DNA of 64,000 nucleotides from positions 4,216,001 to 4,280,000 of the forward strand of contig NZ_CP089312.1 of the NCBI RefSeq assembly GCF_021545335.1. The letters are read 5' to 3'. The DNA is from Streptomyces sp. GQFP. Its GTDB lineage: Bacteria > Actinomycetota > Actinomycetes > Streptomycetales > Streptomycetaceae. Each line of letters begins with the position of its first letter. The stretch's first letter is position 1. Made by a program: the position numbers and the translations under genes. The notes under the pieces are model-generated. The model had not been told where the DNA came from. It ran no database searches and was given only the letters and a program-made list of their open reading frames with translations. This document shows positions 1 to 7,226 of this stretch, one piece after another.

Positions 1-1001
1 GCGTCCGGGAGGGAGGCGAGCCAGGGGCCCGCGCTCTCCACGCACAGAGCGCCGCCCGCCGCGTCCCAGTGGAGCAGTGTGTCCGGGTGGTCGGCGAGCC
101 AGAACCGGCCCCGGCTGCGGGCTGCGGCACAGGTCAGGTCCTCCAGCGCCTCGTACAGCCGCTCCGGGTGGAAGGGGCGGCGCCGGTGCCAGACGAAGGT
201 GGACACGCCGTGCGCGTCGGCCTCGGCGGGCAGCAGGGCGCACGCCGGGTGCTGGGCAGCGGCGGCGGCCTCGACGTCGAATCCGGCGAGGGCGGCGGAG
301 GCGAGGGGGGAGAGCGGCGCCGTCTCCCTTGATGCCGGGCCCGCCAAGTCCCCTGGGTGGCCGCCCGTTACGGGGACTTGGCGGGCTGTCGGGTGGAGCT
401 GGGCGAGCAGTTCGCGGTCCTCGTCGTCGGCCTCCGGGGAGTCGACGAGGGCGAGGACGGTGGCGTACTCCAGCTGGCGGGCGAAGGTGTCCGCGACCGT
501 GCGCCGGTCGGTGGCCGCGGCGGCGAGGCCACGTTCGGCCAGGTCGTCGCCGTTGCCGAGGTACGGCAGCAGCAGCGCGGGGTCGACGGCGGTGATGACG
601 CCGGTGACCGTGAGGCCGCCCGCCGTCACCACCTCGGCCATCGCCTTGGGCTCGACGGAGTCCCACAGTTCGACGATCGCCAGCCGCGTCAGCCCGGCGT
701 CCGCGAGCCGCCGCAGCTCCGGGACGAGGTCCTCGCGCAGGGCACAGCACGCACAGTCGTTGACCAGCGGCGCCTCTCCCGCGGAGAGGATGCCGCCGGC
801 GTCGCTGACGGTCCGGACGACCGTGCCGGCGACGGCCGTGGCGAGGTCGTGGTGGAGTACGACGCTGCCGGGGACGTCGACGAGCAGCCGGGCGACGGCT
901 GCCTTGCGGGCGTCGGCGTGGAGTCCGCCGACGATCGCCACGGAGAGGTTGCGAGCCGTTCCCGAAGGCTCGTGCTCATGCTCATGCTTGTGCGCCTGCA
1001 C
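1..1001 (-). CDS. CobW/COG0523-type metal-chaperone GTPase (3' end outside window)
   Basis: This is a nucleotide-binding protein of the CobW/HypB/UreG group, whose members hand a metal, often zinc, to client proteins. The GTG start at 1001-999 follows GAGGGG. The window edge removes the C-terminus, leaving about 333 codons. Residues 4-10 are histidine-rich (HKHEHEH) and residues 83-86 give the family CxCC metal site (NDCACCALRED). The Walker A loop is degenerate: residues 25-34 read GGLHADARKA instead of GxxGxGKT, so GTP binding is uncertain. It begins 10 bp after the L31 gene and closes a leftward operon with L33 and L31. That company suggests expression under zinc starvation, which is an inference from context. 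Confidence 0.85.
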   Translation of the reverse strand, partial: MQAHKHEHEHEPSGTARNLSVAIVGGLHADARKAAVARLLVDVPGSVVLHHDLATAVAGTVVRTVSDAGGILSAGEAPLVNDCACCALREDLVPELRRLADAGLTRLAIVELWDSVEPKAMAEVVTAGGLTVTGVITAVDPALLLPYLGNGDDLAERGLAAAATDRRTVADTFARQLEYATVLALVDSPEADDEDRELLAQLHPTARQVPVTGGHPGDLAGPASRETAPLSPLASAALAGFDVEAAAAAQHPACALLPAEADAHGVSTFVWHRRRPFHPERLYEALEDLTCAAARSRGRFWLADHPDTLLHWDAAGGALCVESAGPWLASLPD

Positions 1002-1011
1002 GTGTGGCCCC

Positions 1012-1260
1012 TCAGCCCTTCTTGCCGTACCGGCGCTCGAAGCGCTCCACGCGGCCGGCCGTGTCCAGGACTCGGGCCGTGCCGGTGTAGAAGGGGTGGC
1101 TGATGTTCGAGATCTCGACGTCGACGACGGGGTAGGTGTTGCCGTCCTCCCAGTCGACCGTCTTCTCGCTGGTCATCGTGGACTGGGTGAGGAAGGCGTG
1201 GTTCGCGGCCCGGTCGCGGAAGACGACGGGCCCGTACGCCGGGTGGATTCCCTTACGCAT
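1012..1260 (-). CDS. rpmE2: 50S ribosomal protein L31 type B (zinc-independent paralogue)
   Basis: Large-subunit ribosomal protein L31 of the type B class, 82 residues, starting MRKGIHPAYGPVVF and ending RYGKKG. It has no cysteines, so the CxxC zinc ribbon of standard L31 is absent. Such C- paralogues replace the zinc form when zinc is scarce and so free zinc from ribosomes (established for Bacillus and Streptomyces). It lies 9 bp downstream of the L33 gene and 10 bp upstream of the CobW-type gene, all leftward, so the three are almost certainly one transcript under the Zur-like box at 1448-1462. Confidence 0.97.
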   Translation of the reverse strand: MRKGIHPAYGPVVFRDRAANHAFLTQSTMTSEKTVDWEDGNTYPVVDVEISNISHPFYTGTARVLDTAGRVERFERRYGKKG

Positions 1261-1269
1261 GGCGGCTGA

Positions 1270-1434
1270 TCAGCGCTCCTCTCGGAAGTCGACGTGACGG
1301 CCGGCGACCGGGTCGTACTTGCGCAGGGTCATACGGTCCGGGTCGTTGCGGCGGTTCTTGCGGGTGACGTACGTGTAGCCGGTCCCGGCCGTGGACCGGA
1401 GCTTGATGACCGGCCGGAGTTCGTTGCGAGCCAT
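1270..1434 (-). CDS. rpmG: 50S ribosomal protein L33 (zinc-independent paralogue)
   Basis: Ribosomal protein L33, 54 residues, starting MARNELRPVIKLRSTAGTGY and ending VDFREER. The middle segment TRKNRRNDPDRMTLRKYDP is typical L33, but the paired cysteines of the zinc-binding form are missing, so this is a C- paralogue. It is the first gene of the leftward operon. Its ATG lies 14 bp from the Zur-like box at 1448-1462, close enough for Zur to block transcription directly. Confidence 0.95.
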   Translation of the reverse strand: MARNELRPVIKLRSTAGTGYTYVTRKNRRNDPDRMTLRKYDPVAGRHVDFREER

Positions 1435-1447
1435 GCTGGTATCTTAC

Positions 1448-1462
1448 TGAAAACGACTTCCA
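1448..1462. promoter_or_regulatory. Putative Zur box between divergent ribosomal-protein operons
   Basis: The 15-mer TGAAAACGACTTCCA resembles the actinobacterial Zur operator, an AT-rich palindrome of the form TGAAAATGATTTTCA. It lies in the 72-bp gap between the divergent L33 and L28 starts, both C- paralogues. Zur repression of such genes is established in Streptomyces. Assigning this exact site is by eye, and the right half-site matches less well than the left. Confidence 0.65.
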
Positions 1463-1506
1463 TTTGCATAACCTGAACGAGATCCAACCGAGAGAGGTGC
1501 GTCACC

Positions 1507-1743
1507 TTGTCCGCCCACTGCATGCTGACCAGCGCCCAGCCGGGCTTCGGCAACAACATCAGCCACTCGCACCGGCGTACGTCGCGCCGTTTCAACCCGA
1601 ACATCCAGTCGAAGCGGTACTGGCTGCCGAGCGAGGGCAGGCATGTGCGGCTGCGGCTGAGCACGAAGGGGATCAAGACCGTCGACACGATCGGGGTCGA
1701 GGCGGCGGTGGCCCGGATTCGGGCGCGTGGAGTCAGGGTCTGA
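1507..1743 (+). CDS. rpmB: 50S ribosomal protein L28 (Zur-type paralogue)
   Basis: Ribosomal protein L28, 78 residues, with the family core GFGNNISHSHRRTSRRFNPN and the usual C-terminal strand. The start is TTG at 1507, chosen because GAGAGAGGTG lies just upstream and translation then begins MSAHCMLTSAQPGF, the expected N-terminus. Only one cysteine is present, so the four-cysteine zinc site of the housekeeping form is lost. It heads the rightward operon, with S14 48 bp downstream, and shares the Zur-like box with the leftward L33 operon. Confidence 0.95.
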   Translation: MSAHCMLTSAQPGFGNNISHSHRRTSRRFNPNIQSKRYWLPSEGRHVRLRLSTKGIKTVDTIGVEAAVARIRARGVRV

Positions 1744-1790
1744 GGGGACGGAAAGGGCGGAAAGGGCAGAAGGGGTAAGGGAGTAGCGAC

Positions 1791-2096
1791 ATGGCGAAGA
1801 AGAGCAAGATCGCGAAGAACGGGAAGCGGCAGGAGATCGTCGCGCGGTACGCGGAGCGGCGGGCCGAGCTGAAGGAGATCATCCGGCGGCCGGGGTCGAC
1901 GGAGGCGGAGCGGGCTGCTGCGCGGCGGGAGCTGGAACGGCAGCCTCGGGATGCGAGCGCGACGCGCGTGCGGAACCGGGACCAGGTGGACGGGCGGCCC
2001 CGCGGGTACTTCCGGGCGTTCGGGCTGTCGCGGGTGAGCTTGCGTTCACAGGCGCATGCAGGGTTCCTCCCAGGGGTTCGAAAGTCCTCCTGGTAG
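1791..2096 (+). CDS. rpsN: 30S ribosomal protein S14 (long, zinc-independent form)
   Basis: Ribosomal protein S14, 101 residues, with MAKKSKIAKNGKRQEIVARY at the N-terminus and the diagnostic GRPRGYFRAFGLSRVSLR near residues 70-87. The roughly 60-residue zinc form carries two CxxC pairs; this long form has none. A purine-rich tract (GGGGTAAGGGAG) precedes the ATG. With L28 it forms the rightward zinc-starvation operon. S14 of this class can be assembled into ribosomes without zinc, which is known from other bacteria. Confidence 0.96.
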   Translation: MAKKSKIAKNGKRQEIVARYAERRAELKEIIRRPGSTEAERAAARRELERQPRDASATRVRNRDQVDGRPRGYFRAFGLSRVSLRSQAHAGFLPGVRKSSW

Positions 2097-2162
2097 CTTG
2101 CTGCGGTCCTGTCGTGCGGTCGTGACGGCTCTTGCCGACGGCTACTGGTTGGGAGCTTCCCG

Positions 2163-2729
2163 GTGACTTCGCTGAACTCGGTGACTTCGGTGACTTCGGT
2201 GTCGTACGCGCGCGGGCTGCTGCGCAGGGCTGGTGTGGCTTCGGTGGCCGGGGTGGCTGGGGTGGTGTTGCTGGCCGGGTGCAGTGGTGACGGGGGGTCG
2301 GACGACGGGGCGGGGAGCGGGGGTACGGGCTCGTCGGCCGCGTCCTCTTCGCCGTCGCCCTCCGACTCCGGATCGGGCTCGGGCTCGGGCAGCGGGGGTA
2401 CGACCGCGGCGGACACGGCGTTGGCGGGCAGTTGGTTGACCACCAGCAAGGGCAGTGCTGTGGCGCTGGTGGTCACCGGGGCGAAGGCCGGGCTGTTCGC
2501 GACCGGGGGGATGGTCTGCAGCGGTACGGCGGGCAAGGAGACGGGGATGCAGATGATCCGGCTCACATGCTCCGACGGGAACAAGGACCGGGCCGAGGGG
2601 ATGGTCGACTCCGTTGACGCGACGTCGATGAAGGTGACGTGGGAGAGCGGTCTCGGCACGGAGACGTACACGAAGGCGGAGGGCGGCCAGCTGCCGTCGG
2701 GGTTGCCTACGGCGGGGTTGGGGTCCTGA
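2163..2729 (+). CDS. Small secreted lipoprotein, Ser/Gly-rich linker
   Basis: Predicted lipoprotein of 188 residues. Two arginines at 21-22 and a hydrophobic stretch end in the lipobox VLLAGC with the acylated cysteine at residue 40. Residues 41-85 are a Ser/Gly/Asp-rich linker of the kind that tethers a domain to the membrane. Residues 88-188 form a small globular domain with two cysteines (MVCSGT and LTCSDG) that may pair, and beta-rich segments such as GSAVALVVTGAKAGLFA. I do not recognise the domain. The start is GTG at 2163; in-frame GTG codons at 2181 and nearby are alternatives within a short repeat encoding SVTSV. Confidence 0.85.
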   Translation: MTSLNSVTSVTSVSYARGLLRRAGVASVAGVAGVVLLAGCSGDGGSDDGAGSGGTGSSAASSSPSPSDSGSGSGSGSGGTTAADTALAGSWLTTSKGSAVALVVTGAKAGLFATGGMVCSGTAGKETGMQMIRLTCSDGNKDRAEGMVDSVDATSMKVTWESGLGTETYTKAEGGQLPSGLPTAGLGS

Positions 2730-3031
2730 GGGGGTCCCTCCGGGGGGTGGCGGTGTCCACGGCGCCCCTGGTTGACGTGGACCTCGGGGGCGGGCGGCGT
2801 CCAAGGCACCCGGCGTTGACGTGAACCTCGGGGTGGGTCGCGCAGCCCGGCGCTGTACGGGGTGCCGCTGCGCCCACCCGTGCCGCCCTTAGCGGCACGC
2901 ATGCCCGCAGCTATGCGGGTTTGATGGGCGCCGCCCAACGGCGCGCATGCCCGCGGCTGGGCGGGAGGCGGCGGGCGAGTTGGTCGCGCGGCTCGGTGCC
3001 TGTGAACTCCGGGCCGCTGGGGCGCCCCTTC
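2730..3031. other. Intergenic region without a recognisable gene
   Basis: About 300 bp of GC-rich sequence follow the lipoprotein stop. Open frames exist on both strands but show no family motif, no convincing ribosome binding site and heavy use of rare-looking proline/arginine runs, as expected for antisense frames in high-GC DNA. Short imperfect repeats are present around 2760-2850 (a 'gttgacgtg(g/a)acctcgggg' unit seen twice, at 2771 and 2815). Nothing here can be assigned a function. Confidence 0.4.
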
Positions 3032-3218
3032 AGGGGCGCGGGGAACTGCGCGACCAGCCCCCACCGGACCGCAGACGGACGGATCGGGACAGGCGGCGTT
3101 TTCAGAGGCGCGGGGAACTGCGCGAGCAGCCCCCACCGGGCCGCAGACAGACGGATCGGGACAGGCGGCGTTTTCGGGGGCGCGGGGAACTGCGCGATCA
3201 GCCGTCGCCGGGCCGCCG
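3032..3218. repeat. 72-bp tandem repeat, about 2.5 copies, of a dispersed Streptomyces intergenic repeat
   Basis: The string GGGGAACTGCGCG recurs at about 3040, 3112 and 3184, an exact 72-bp period. Each unit continues with a CAGCCCCCACCG segment and ATCGGGACAGGCGGCGTTTT. Copies 1 and 2 are nearly identical and copy 3 is truncated at the DUF2786 stop. The GCGCGGGG...ACCAGCCCCCACCGG core also occurs at 30449-30526 and 39990-40095 in this window, so this is a dispersed intergenic element that has expanded in tandem here. Its position between convergent genes fits a terminator-like role, which is an inference. Confidence 0.8.
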
Positions 3219-3235
3219 CGGCTGGACAAGGCCCC

Positions 3236-4396
3236 CTAGGCGCCCGGTAGGCGTCGGCGGTCGTGCAGCGCTGCCTGGGCTGCCGCTCGTGTGCCTTCTG
3301 TCCAGCCTGCCTCGTCTGTTACGCCCCTCAGGCGCGTTGTCGTTGTCGTCGGGAACAGGTGGGTCAGGTGGGCCGTGACCGCCAGGTCTCGGGTCGCCAG
3401 GATCGGGAGCAGGGAGTCGGCCGTCTCGGGCGCCGGACTTTGTGTTGCTGCCGCCTCCTCCAGGCGTGCGCCCATCTTGTAGGCGTACGCCGCCAGGAAG
3501 GACTGGCGGAATGTTTTTGTGCGCTTGCGACCCTGCGCCCGCTGCGCCGCCTCCGCCCTCGTCATCGCCGTCGTGGCCTGCACCAGCAGCGACGTGTACA
3601 GGAGTTCCACCGTCTCCAGGTCCGGTTCGAAGCCCACCACCGTCGAGAAGCCCAGCGCCTCGTTCCACACCGCTCGGCAGCGGTTCGCGTCGGCCACCGC
3701 GTGGAGCAGGACCGCCTTCGCCTCCTCGTACGGCGCGTCCACGCCCAGGCGGCACGCGCGCGGGGCGTCGGGTGCGGGGGCGCCGGCCGCCAGCAGGGCC
3801 TCGTCGATGCTGTGCCGGGCCATCAGTTCCTGGGCCTTCGCGCTCAGCGCCTCCGCCTCCTCCGGGAAGCCCGTCGCCTCCGCCTTCGCCAGCAGCGCGC
3901 GGATACGGGGCAGCATTCGGGACTCCGGGCGGACCGCGCCTCCGGTCGAACCGCCGTCCAAGGGCTCCAGCGTCGGCAGTGTCAGCAGGAGGCGGTACAG
4001 CTCCAAGATCGTCGTCGCGTGCGTGAAGCGGTCCGTGCGGGCCGCGGGGTGCGTGGTCTCCGTACGCAGGTCGGTCAGTTGTGCCGTCCAGCGGTGGTCC
4101 CGGGCGCGGTCGTTGCGGGCCTGGGCGACTATCAGGGTCGACACCGCGCGTACGTGTGCTTCGTCCAGCTCGCGGCGGACCAGGCGTACGACATCTGCCG
4201 GCTGCCAGCCCCGGCGCCAGGCCGACGCCACGAACTCCTCGCCTCGGCGGGCGAGTTCGGCGTCCGCCGTCGGATCGGCGGCGAGGAGAGACGCGCCCGT
4301 GTCGAGGGTCGTGTCCGTGTCGGCGTACAGGGCCGCCTTGAAGGCTTGTTCGACGGTGTCGCCGGCGTTGTTGGTGTTGTTGGTGCTGCTGGTCAC
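3236..4396 (-). CDS. DUF2786 domain protein
   Basis: Protein of 386 residues containing a DUF2786 motif at about 161-200 (RIRALLAKAEATGFPEEAEA followed by LSAKAQELMARHSID). The flanking parts are helical and Arg/Asp-rich. DUF2786 proteins are widespread in actinomycetes and phages without a settled biochemical role. The gene is divergent from the Clp N-domain gene at 4476, with an 80-bp gap full of inverted repeats, so the two may share control. No catalytic motif or membrane segment is visible. Confidence 0.85.
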   Translation of the reverse strand: MTSSTNNTNNAGDTVEQAFKAALYADTDTTLDTGASLLAADPTADAELARRGEEFVASAWRRGWQPADVVRLVRRELDEAHVRAVSTLIVAQARNDRARDHRWTAQLTDLRTETTHPAARTDRFTHATTILELYRLLLTLPTLEPLDGGSTGGAVRPESRMLPRIRALLAKAEATGFPEEAEALSAKAQELMARHSIDEALLAAGAPAPDAPRACRLGVDAPYEEAKAVLLHAVADANRCRAVWNEALGFSTVVGFEPDLETVELLYTSLLVQATTAMTRAEAAQRAQGRKRTKTFRQSFLAAYAYKMGARLEEAAATQSPAPETADSLLPILATRDLAVTAHLTHLFPTTTTTRLRGVTDEAGWTEGTRAAAQAALHDRRRLPGA

Positions 4397-4428
4397 CTGT
4401 CGATCGTGCCATGTCCGCCACCTCGAGC

Positions 4429-4475
4429 GTCAACTCTTGGTTGACAGTCCACCACTGCCAACCTACGGTTGACAC
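4429..4475 (+). promoter_or_regulatory. Leaderless sigma-70-type promoter with overlapping palindromes
   Basis: TTGACA at 4441-4446 is followed by a 17-bp spacer and TACGGT at 4464-4469, a good HrdB-type promoter. The ATG of the next gene at 4476 lies 6 bp after the -10 box, so transcription should begin at or beside the start codon and the mRNA should be leaderless. Two palindromes overlap the elements: GTCAA-N7-TTGAC at 4429-4445 across the -35, and CAACC-TAC-GGTTG at 4459-4471 across the -10. They look like operator half-sites, perhaps for the HTH-containing product of this gene. Confidence 0.7.
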
Positions 4476-5234
4476 ATGACGACCAATCAGCCCGTCCGGG
4501 CCTCCGTACGTCTCGACGACCTCATCGAGGCCATCAAGAAAGTGCACACCGACGCCCTCGAACAGCTCCAGGACGCGGTGATCGCCGCTGATCACCTCGG
4601 GGAGGTGGCCGATCATCTGATCGGGCACTTCGTGGACCAGGCCCGGCGTTCCGGGGCCTCCTGGACCGACATCGGCAGGAGCATGGGCGTCACCCGGCAG
4701 GCCGCGCAGAAGCGGTTCGTGCCGAAGGGCGAGTCGGACCTCGACCCGAGCCAGGGGTTCAGCCGCTACACGCCACGGGCCAGGAACGTGGTGGTCCTCT
4801 CCCAGGAAGGGGCCAAGGCCGCCGGCAACGACCAGATCGGCACCGCGCATCTGATCCTCGGCCTCCTCGCCGACCCGGAGAGCCTCGGGGCGAAGGCGAT
4901 CACCGCGCAGGGCGTCTCCCTGGACAGCGTGCGCGAGGCCGCGACCGCCGACCTCCCGCCACGGGGCGAGAACGACCCCGCCCTCATCCCCTTCGACGCC
5001 AACGCGAAGAAATCCCTCGAACTCACCTTCCGCGAGGCCCTGCGCCTGGGCCACAACTACATCGGTACCGAGCACATCCTGCTCGCCCTGCTGGAGTTCG
5101 AGAACGGCGAGGGAGTGCTCTCCGGCGCCGGTCTCACCAAGGCGGCGACGGAGGAGTACGTCGTCGCGGCCCTCGCGAAGATCAAGGTGGACTTCGAGGG
5201 GAAGGGCGAGGGCAAGGGCGCGGAGAAGGGCTGA
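4476..5234 (+). CDS. Clp N-domain protein with N-terminal HTH-like segment
   Basis: Protein of 252 residues. Residues 62-81 (SWTDIGRSMGVTRQAAQKRF) look like a helix-turn-helix. From about residue 88 there are two Clp N-terminal repeats (ARNVVVLSQEGAKAAGNDQI then GTAHLILGLL, and FREALRLGHNYIGTEHILLA). These repeats bind adaptors or substrates in ClpA/ClpC chaperones, but no AAA+ ATPase domain follows, so this is not a chaperone itself. It could be a regulator that senses ClpC-type ligands, or an adaptor; this is inference. The ATG sits 6 bp after a -10 box with no ribosome binding site, so a leaderless message is expected. Confidence 0.9.
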   Translation: MTTNQPVRASVRLDDLIEAIKKVHTDALEQLQDAVIAADHLGEVADHLIGHFVDQARRSGASWTDIGRSMGVTRQAAQKRFVPKGESDLDPSQGFSRYTPRARNVVVLSQEGAKAAGNDQIGTAHLILGLLADPESLGAKAITAQGVSLDSVREAATADLPPRGENDPALIPFDANAKKSLELTFREALRLGHNYIGTEHILLALLEFENGEGVLSGAGLTKAATEEYVVAALAKIKVDFEGKGEGKGAEKG

Positions 5235-5283
5235 AAAGTCCAGGTCAGGCGCATTGTCAGACCCTCCTGCCACACTCTCGGAC

Positions 5284-7005
5284 ATGGCAGGGATGGCGGA
5301 CACCGCCGAGCGCTGGGCGCTCGCTCCGGCCGAGGACGGCGGCGTGGAGATCGCCCCCCTCGGTCCGGACGGGCTGCCCGCCGGGCCGGTGCGGCGGGAG
5401 GGGGATCTCGGCGCGGCCGTCCGTGACCGGCCGGAGGTCACGCGGTGGGTGTGGCGGTCCACCGCCGAGGTCTATCCACGGCTGCTCGCCACGGGGGTGC
5501 GAGTCGAGCGGTGCTACGACATCGAGGACGCCGAGACGCTGCTACTCGGGCACGAGGGGCGGCTCGGTGAGCCCCGGTCCGCGGCGGCGGCCCTCGGCCG
5601 GCTGCGCGGTGGTCCCGTACCGCCGGATCCGCCCCAGCGGGCCGCCGAGCCGGGCGCGCAGTCACCGCTGTTCGAACCGCAGAGCGTGCGGCTGCCGCTG
5701 GCGGATCTGCTGGAGGTGTACGCCGATCAGCAGCGCCGGCACGACGCGACCGCGCACCCGGACCGGATGCGGCTGCTGACGGCCGCCGAGTCGGCGGGGA
5801 TGCTGGTGGCCGCCGAGATGAACGCGGCGGGGCTGCCGTGGCGGGCGGACGTCCATCGGGAGCTGCTCCACGAGCTGCTGGGCGAGCGGTACGCGGGCGG
5901 CGGTGAGCCCCGGCGGCTCGCCGAGCTGGCGGACGAGGTGTCGGCGGCGTTCGGGCGGCGGGTACGGCCCGATCTGCCCGCCGATGTCGTCAAGGCCTTC
6001 GCGCAGGCCGGGATCAAGGTGCGGTCCACGCGGCGATGGGAGATCGAGAGTCTTGATCATGCTGCGGTGAAGCCGCTTGTCGAGTACAAGAAGCTGTACC
6101 GGATCTGGGTCGCCCATGGCTGGTCCTGGCTTCAGGACTGGGTGCGGGACGGGCGGTTCCGGCCCGAGTTCCTCGCGGGCGGGACGGTCACCGGGCGCTG
6201 GGTCACCAACGGCGGGGGCGGGCTGCAGATCCCCAAGGTGATCCGGCGGGCCGTGGTCGCCGACCCGGGGTGGCGGCTCGTGGTCGCCGACGCCGACCAG
6301 ATGGAGCCGCGGGTGCTGGCCGCCATCTCGCGCGACCCCGGGCTGATGGAGGTCGCGGGGCGGGAGAGCGACCTGTACCAGTCGGTCTCCGAGCGCGCGT
6401 TCTCCGGCGACCGGGAGCAGGCCAAGCTCGCCGTGCTGGGCGCGGTGTACGGACAGACGTCCGGGGACGGCCTCAAGAACCTCGCCGCACTCAGACGCCG
6501 GTTCCCGAAGGCGGTGGCGTACGTCGACGAGGCCGCCCGCGCGGGAGAGGAGGGGCGGCTCGTACGGACCTGGCTGGGGCGTACGTGTCCCCCGGCCGTG
6601 CGGACCGGCGACGACTCGGTGGAGGAGGCCGGTATCCCGCTCTCGGAGGACGAGGGCAGCGGGCCGGCGAGTGCGGAGGCGCAGGAGTGGGTGCCGGGGT
6701 ACGCCTCCTCCAACTCCCGTGCCCGGGGCCGCTTCGCGCGGAACTTCGTCGTCCAGGGCAGCGCCGCCGACTGGACGCTGCTGCTGCTCGCCGCGCTGCG
6801 CCGGACCTGTGCGGGGATGGCAGCCGAGCTGGTCTTCTTCCAGCACGACGAGGTGATCGTGCACTGTCCCGAGGCGGAGGCGGAGACGGTCGTGGCGGCG
6901 ATCCGGGAGGCGGCCGAGCTGGCGGGGCGGCTGACGTTCGGGGAGACGCCGGTGCGGTTTCCGTTCAGTACGGCGGTGGTGGAGTGCTATGCCGACGCCA
7001 AGTGA
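5284..7005 (+). CDS. Family A DNA polymerase (PolI-like, lacking the 5' nuclease domain)
   Basis: Stand-alone family A DNA polymerase of about 573 residues, the type often annotated in Streptomyces as bifunctional 3'-5' exonuclease/DNA polymerase. Motif A is VVADADQMEPRVLA (about 331-345), motif B is REQAKLAVLGAVYG (about 377-391) and motif C is QHDEVIVHCP (about 519-528), so all polymerase catalytic residues are in place. The N-terminal 200 residues occupy the exonuclease position but are divergent. There is no FLAP-type 5' nuclease, unlike full PolI. The ATG at 5284 gives MAGMADTAERW; an upstream TTG at 5254 is possible but has no better signal. A role in repair synthesis is likely but not shown. 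Confidence 0.9.
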   Translation: MAGMADTAERWALAPAEDGGVEIAPLGPDGLPAGPVRREGDLGAAVRDRPEVTRWVWRSTAEVYPRLLATGVRVERCYDIEDAETLLLGHEGRLGEPRSAAAALGRLRGGPVPPDPPQRAAEPGAQSPLFEPQSVRLPLADLLEVYADQQRRHDATAHPDRMRLLTAAESAGMLVAAEMNAAGLPWRADVHRELLHELLGERYAGGGEPRRLAELADEVSAAFGRRVRPDLPADVVKAFAQAGIKVRSTRRWEIESLDHAAVKPLVEYKKLYRIWVAHGWSWLQDWVRDGRFRPEFLAGGTVTGRWVTNGGGGLQIPKVIRRAVVADPGWRLVVADADQMEPRVLAAISRDPGLMEVAGRESDLYQSVSERAFSGDREQAKLAVLGAVYGQTSGDGLKNLAALRRRFPKAVAYVDEAARAGEEGRLVRTWLGRTCPPAVRTGDDSVEEAGIPLSEDEGSGPASAEAQEWVPGYASSNSRARGRFARNFVVQGSAADWTLLLLAALRRTCAGMAAELVFFQHDEVIVHCPEAEAETVVAAIREAAELAGRLTFGETPVRFPFSTAVVECYADAK

Positions 7006-7011
7006 CGCGCG

Positions 7012-7146
7012 TCAACCGCGCCGGGTGGCTGGGGCGGCGGCCGTCTCTTCGCCCGCTGTTTCGGCCGCCTGCTCGGCCGCGGCCGGTTCACGCGCGAAGT
7101 CCCGGACCAGGTCGTGGGTGCGTAGTGGCCGTACAAGGAGGGCTGA
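7012..7146 (-). pseudogene. C-terminal scrap of an AfsR/NB-ARC-type regulator
   Basis: Read leftward, this stretch encodes LLVRPLRTHDLVRDFAREP and then an Ala/Glu tail ending TRRG-stop. The HDLVRDFARE string is characteristic of the region after the NB-ARC domain of AfsR-like and SARP-type regulators. An in-frame TAG lies upstream near 7150 and no start is possible, so only about 40 codons of a once larger gene remain, wedged between the polymerase stop and the glycosyltransferase stop. The call rests on one short motif. Confidence 0.4.
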
Positions 7147-7226
7147 GGAGGGCTACGGAGACCAGGCGGTTCAGGGCTGCCTAGGCACGACGTCCGCGGG
7201 TTCGCCGGTTCACAGGATTCGCCGGT

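Noticed and set aside
3032..3218. CRISPR array or small RNA gene
   Set aside because: The period of 72 bp has no unique spacers and the unit is a dispersed intergenic element; no promoter or RNA fold typical of a known ncRNA is seen.
3198..5462. A long minus-strand frame spanning the DUF2786 and Clp N-domain genes
   Set aside because: It crosses two well-supported genes and a promoter region, and its sequence is low-complexity Pro/Arg/Gly.
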